Position numbers and translations under genes: made by a program. This document shows positions 21,510 through 22,548 of a DNA stretch of 22,548 nucleotides, one piece after another. Within the stretch, counting starts at the first letter, position 1, and every line of letters starts with the position of its first letter. Source of the stretch: Euryarchaeota archaeon UBA124 (GTDB lineage: Archaea; Thermoplasmatota; Poseidoniia; Poseidoniales; Poseidoniaceae); NCBI GenBank assembly GCA_002502215.1, contig DAPT01000030.1:3592-26139 (forward strand), given 5' to 3'. Below the pieces are notes generated by a model. That model did not search any database. It worked only from the letters and a program-made list of their open reading frames with translations, and was not told the origin of the DNA.

Positions 21510-22548
21510 GTTCTTTTGACCGTGCTTCGTCTTGACGTTGCAAGATGTAGATGAACGTAAGAACGATCAACAGCATCACTGACCACTGCAGGACATTGCT
21601 CGAATAGGTCGCAAGCTCCGCACCTCGATTGAGAACGTTGATGGTCACCTCTCCATCGTCTTCGACTTCGATGTAAGCAATTCCCTCTTCAAGAGCAATC
21701 GGATTGACTTGGTCGATGGTGTCTGAAGTAAGTTGTTCAGAATAATTTGTTGGAAGATGCAATTGATGAATTTCCCAATCGCCGTATTTATCTGAAAAAC
21801 TCAGTGGATTGAAGTGATCTTTGGCCTCCCAAACAACGTAATCGTAGGCAAAAGAGATGTTTCCAACGGGGAAGATTGGATCAAATCCAAGCCTTTGTTC
21901 ACCGGTTGAACGATCGTAAATCACCAATCGGTCAAGCGCTGTAACGTTTATTCGAACGGCAATGTGTTGGGAGTCAAAAGCCACTTGCACGATGGTTGCA
22001 TTCTCTTCATCAACGGTTTGCCCCCACTCTTCCAACACGAGGTTTTGCTCAAGTGTCGTGGATGCATTGAGGAAGATAATCTGCGACCCAATTCCACCAA
22101 TGGTGCCAATGTGTACTCTCGAAGGTTGTTCACTCGAAACCATGAGAACTTCAATCCCAGAAACGGACATCAATTCCATTGTCTCATCCTCAGGAAGTGA
22201 TGGCACCTGAACCAATTCTCCTTCTGCATTCATTCCTTGCAGAGAATTGTTTGCGATGTACAGTACAACCGGTTCACCTTGCAGGGAAGTTAATTGCAAT
22301 GATTCGATTCCAGAAACCTCTTGTTGAAGGATAACCTCACTCGGCTTCTCAACATCGATGAGACGCAGTTCAGTACTGTTTGCAACGACAAGGTAATGTT
22401 CGTTTAGAGCGTAAGGAGAATCAAATTCCATGATGGGTTGAGCAACCACCTTTGGATCAATCAATGGATCTGAAACGTCGTGTATCAGTAAAATTGCGTC
22501 ACCGGATTGATTGTCCATTGTCGCCATCCAACCCTCGGATGCTACCGC
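21478..22548 (-). CDS. Membrane-anchored beta-propeller-like extracellular protein, 5'-truncated by window edge
   Basis: About 356 residues are visible. The frame stays open to the window end (AVASEGW before the Met at 22527), so the true N-terminus is outside. Short beta-strand repeats such as LNEHYLVVANSTELRLIDVEKP, HIAVRINVTALDRLVIYDRS and FAYDYVVWEAKDH look like blades of a beta-propeller or WD-like fold with many Asn-X-Ser/Thr sites. A single C-terminal helix (WSVMLLIVLTFIYIL) and a charged tail (QRQDEARSKELI) follow, giving an outside domain with a C-terminal anchor. I do not recognise a named family. Similar secreted propellers are common in marine archaea as surface proteins. It overlaps the bud32 3' end by 32 bases. 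Confidence 0.75.
   Translation of the reverse strand, partial: AVASEGWMATMDNQSGDAILLIHDVSDPLIDPKVVAQPIMEFDSPYALNEHYLVVANSTELRLIDVEKPSEVILQQEVSGIESLQLTSLQGEPVVLYIANNSLQGMNAEGELVQVPSLPEDETMELMSVSGIEVLMVSSEQPSRVHIGTIGGIGSQIIFLNASTTLEQNLVLEEWGQTVDEENATIVQVAFDSQHIAVRINVTALDRLVIYDRSTGEQRLGFDPIFPVGNISFAYDYVVWEAKDHFNPLSFSDKYGDWEIHQLHLPTNYSEQLTSDTIDQVNPIALEEGIAYIEVEDDGEVTINVLNRGAELATYSSNVLQWSVMLLIVLTFIYILQRQDEARSKELIRDSVLESE

Noticed and set aside
1..22548. CRISPR arrays, tRNA or rRNA genes, insertion sequences
   Set aside because: No regularly spaced direct repeats, no cloverleaf with TTC-type arms in the small gaps, and no transposase-like protein were seen.

Overview
The window looks like a piece of a compact, roughly half-GC archaeal chromosome, most likely a marine Euryarchaeota/Thermoplasmatota lineage such as Marine Group II (Poseidoniales). 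That placement is inferred from gene content: a bacterio-opsin-activator type HTH regulator, archaeal FlaI/FlaJ-type secretion and pilus proteins, a UPF0200 kinase, a 2-phosphoglycerate-kinase-like protein and a stand-alone Bud32, together with mesophilic aerobic metabolism. No rRNA, tRNA, CRISPR array or insertion sequence is visible. About 24 genes fill nearly all of the DNA, and no gene-free stretch exceeds 170 bases.

Layout. (1) 1-4150, plus strand: the end of an HTH_10 regulator, a BoxB-like di-iron acyl-CoA oxygenase, a conserved-looking unknown protein, a DMT-family exporter and a 3-hydroxyacyl-CoA dehydrogenase, tightly packed. (2) 4153-6525, minus strand: an aldehyde dehydrogenase followed by a PaaG-type isomerase, then an unexplained 54-codon open frame. 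Regions 1 and 2 together look like an oxygen-dependent CoA-thioester degradation module (ring or alkene epoxidation, isomerisation, aldehyde oxidation, beta-oxidation). (3) 6644-7300, plus strand: a 2-phosphoglycerate-kinase-like P-loop enzyme, divergent from the aldehyde dehydrogenase across a palindrome-rich promoter region. (4) 7301-12305, minus strand: a five-gene type IV pilus-like operon (FlaI/TadA ATPase, two FlaJ/TadC platform proteins, two pilin-like proteins). (5) 12383-15455, minus strand: an ABC ATPase, its permease and a UPF0200 kinase. (6) 15550-16392, plus strand: a canonical enoyl-CoA hydratase. (7) 16393-18671, minus strand: XTP/dITP diphosphatase, an unknown membrane coiled-coil protein and a CPBP-family membrane protease. 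(8) 18756-19585, plus strand: a CrcB/Fluc fluoride channel and a degenerate ferritin-like protein. (9) 19586-20749, minus strand: quinolinate synthase. (10) 20826-21509, plus strand: Bud32. (11) 21478-22548, minus strand: a partial membrane-anchored beta-propeller-like protein.

Two architectural habits recur. Several cotranscribed genes place the stop codon inside or directly beside a strong Shine-Dalgarno sequence. Convergent genes abut with zero spacing at three junctions and overlap by 32 bases at a fourth. The best candidates for something new are the BoxB-centred module with its palindromic promoters, the pilus system whose second platform protein carries a large extracellular domain, and the in-frame open frame following the isomerase stop codon.
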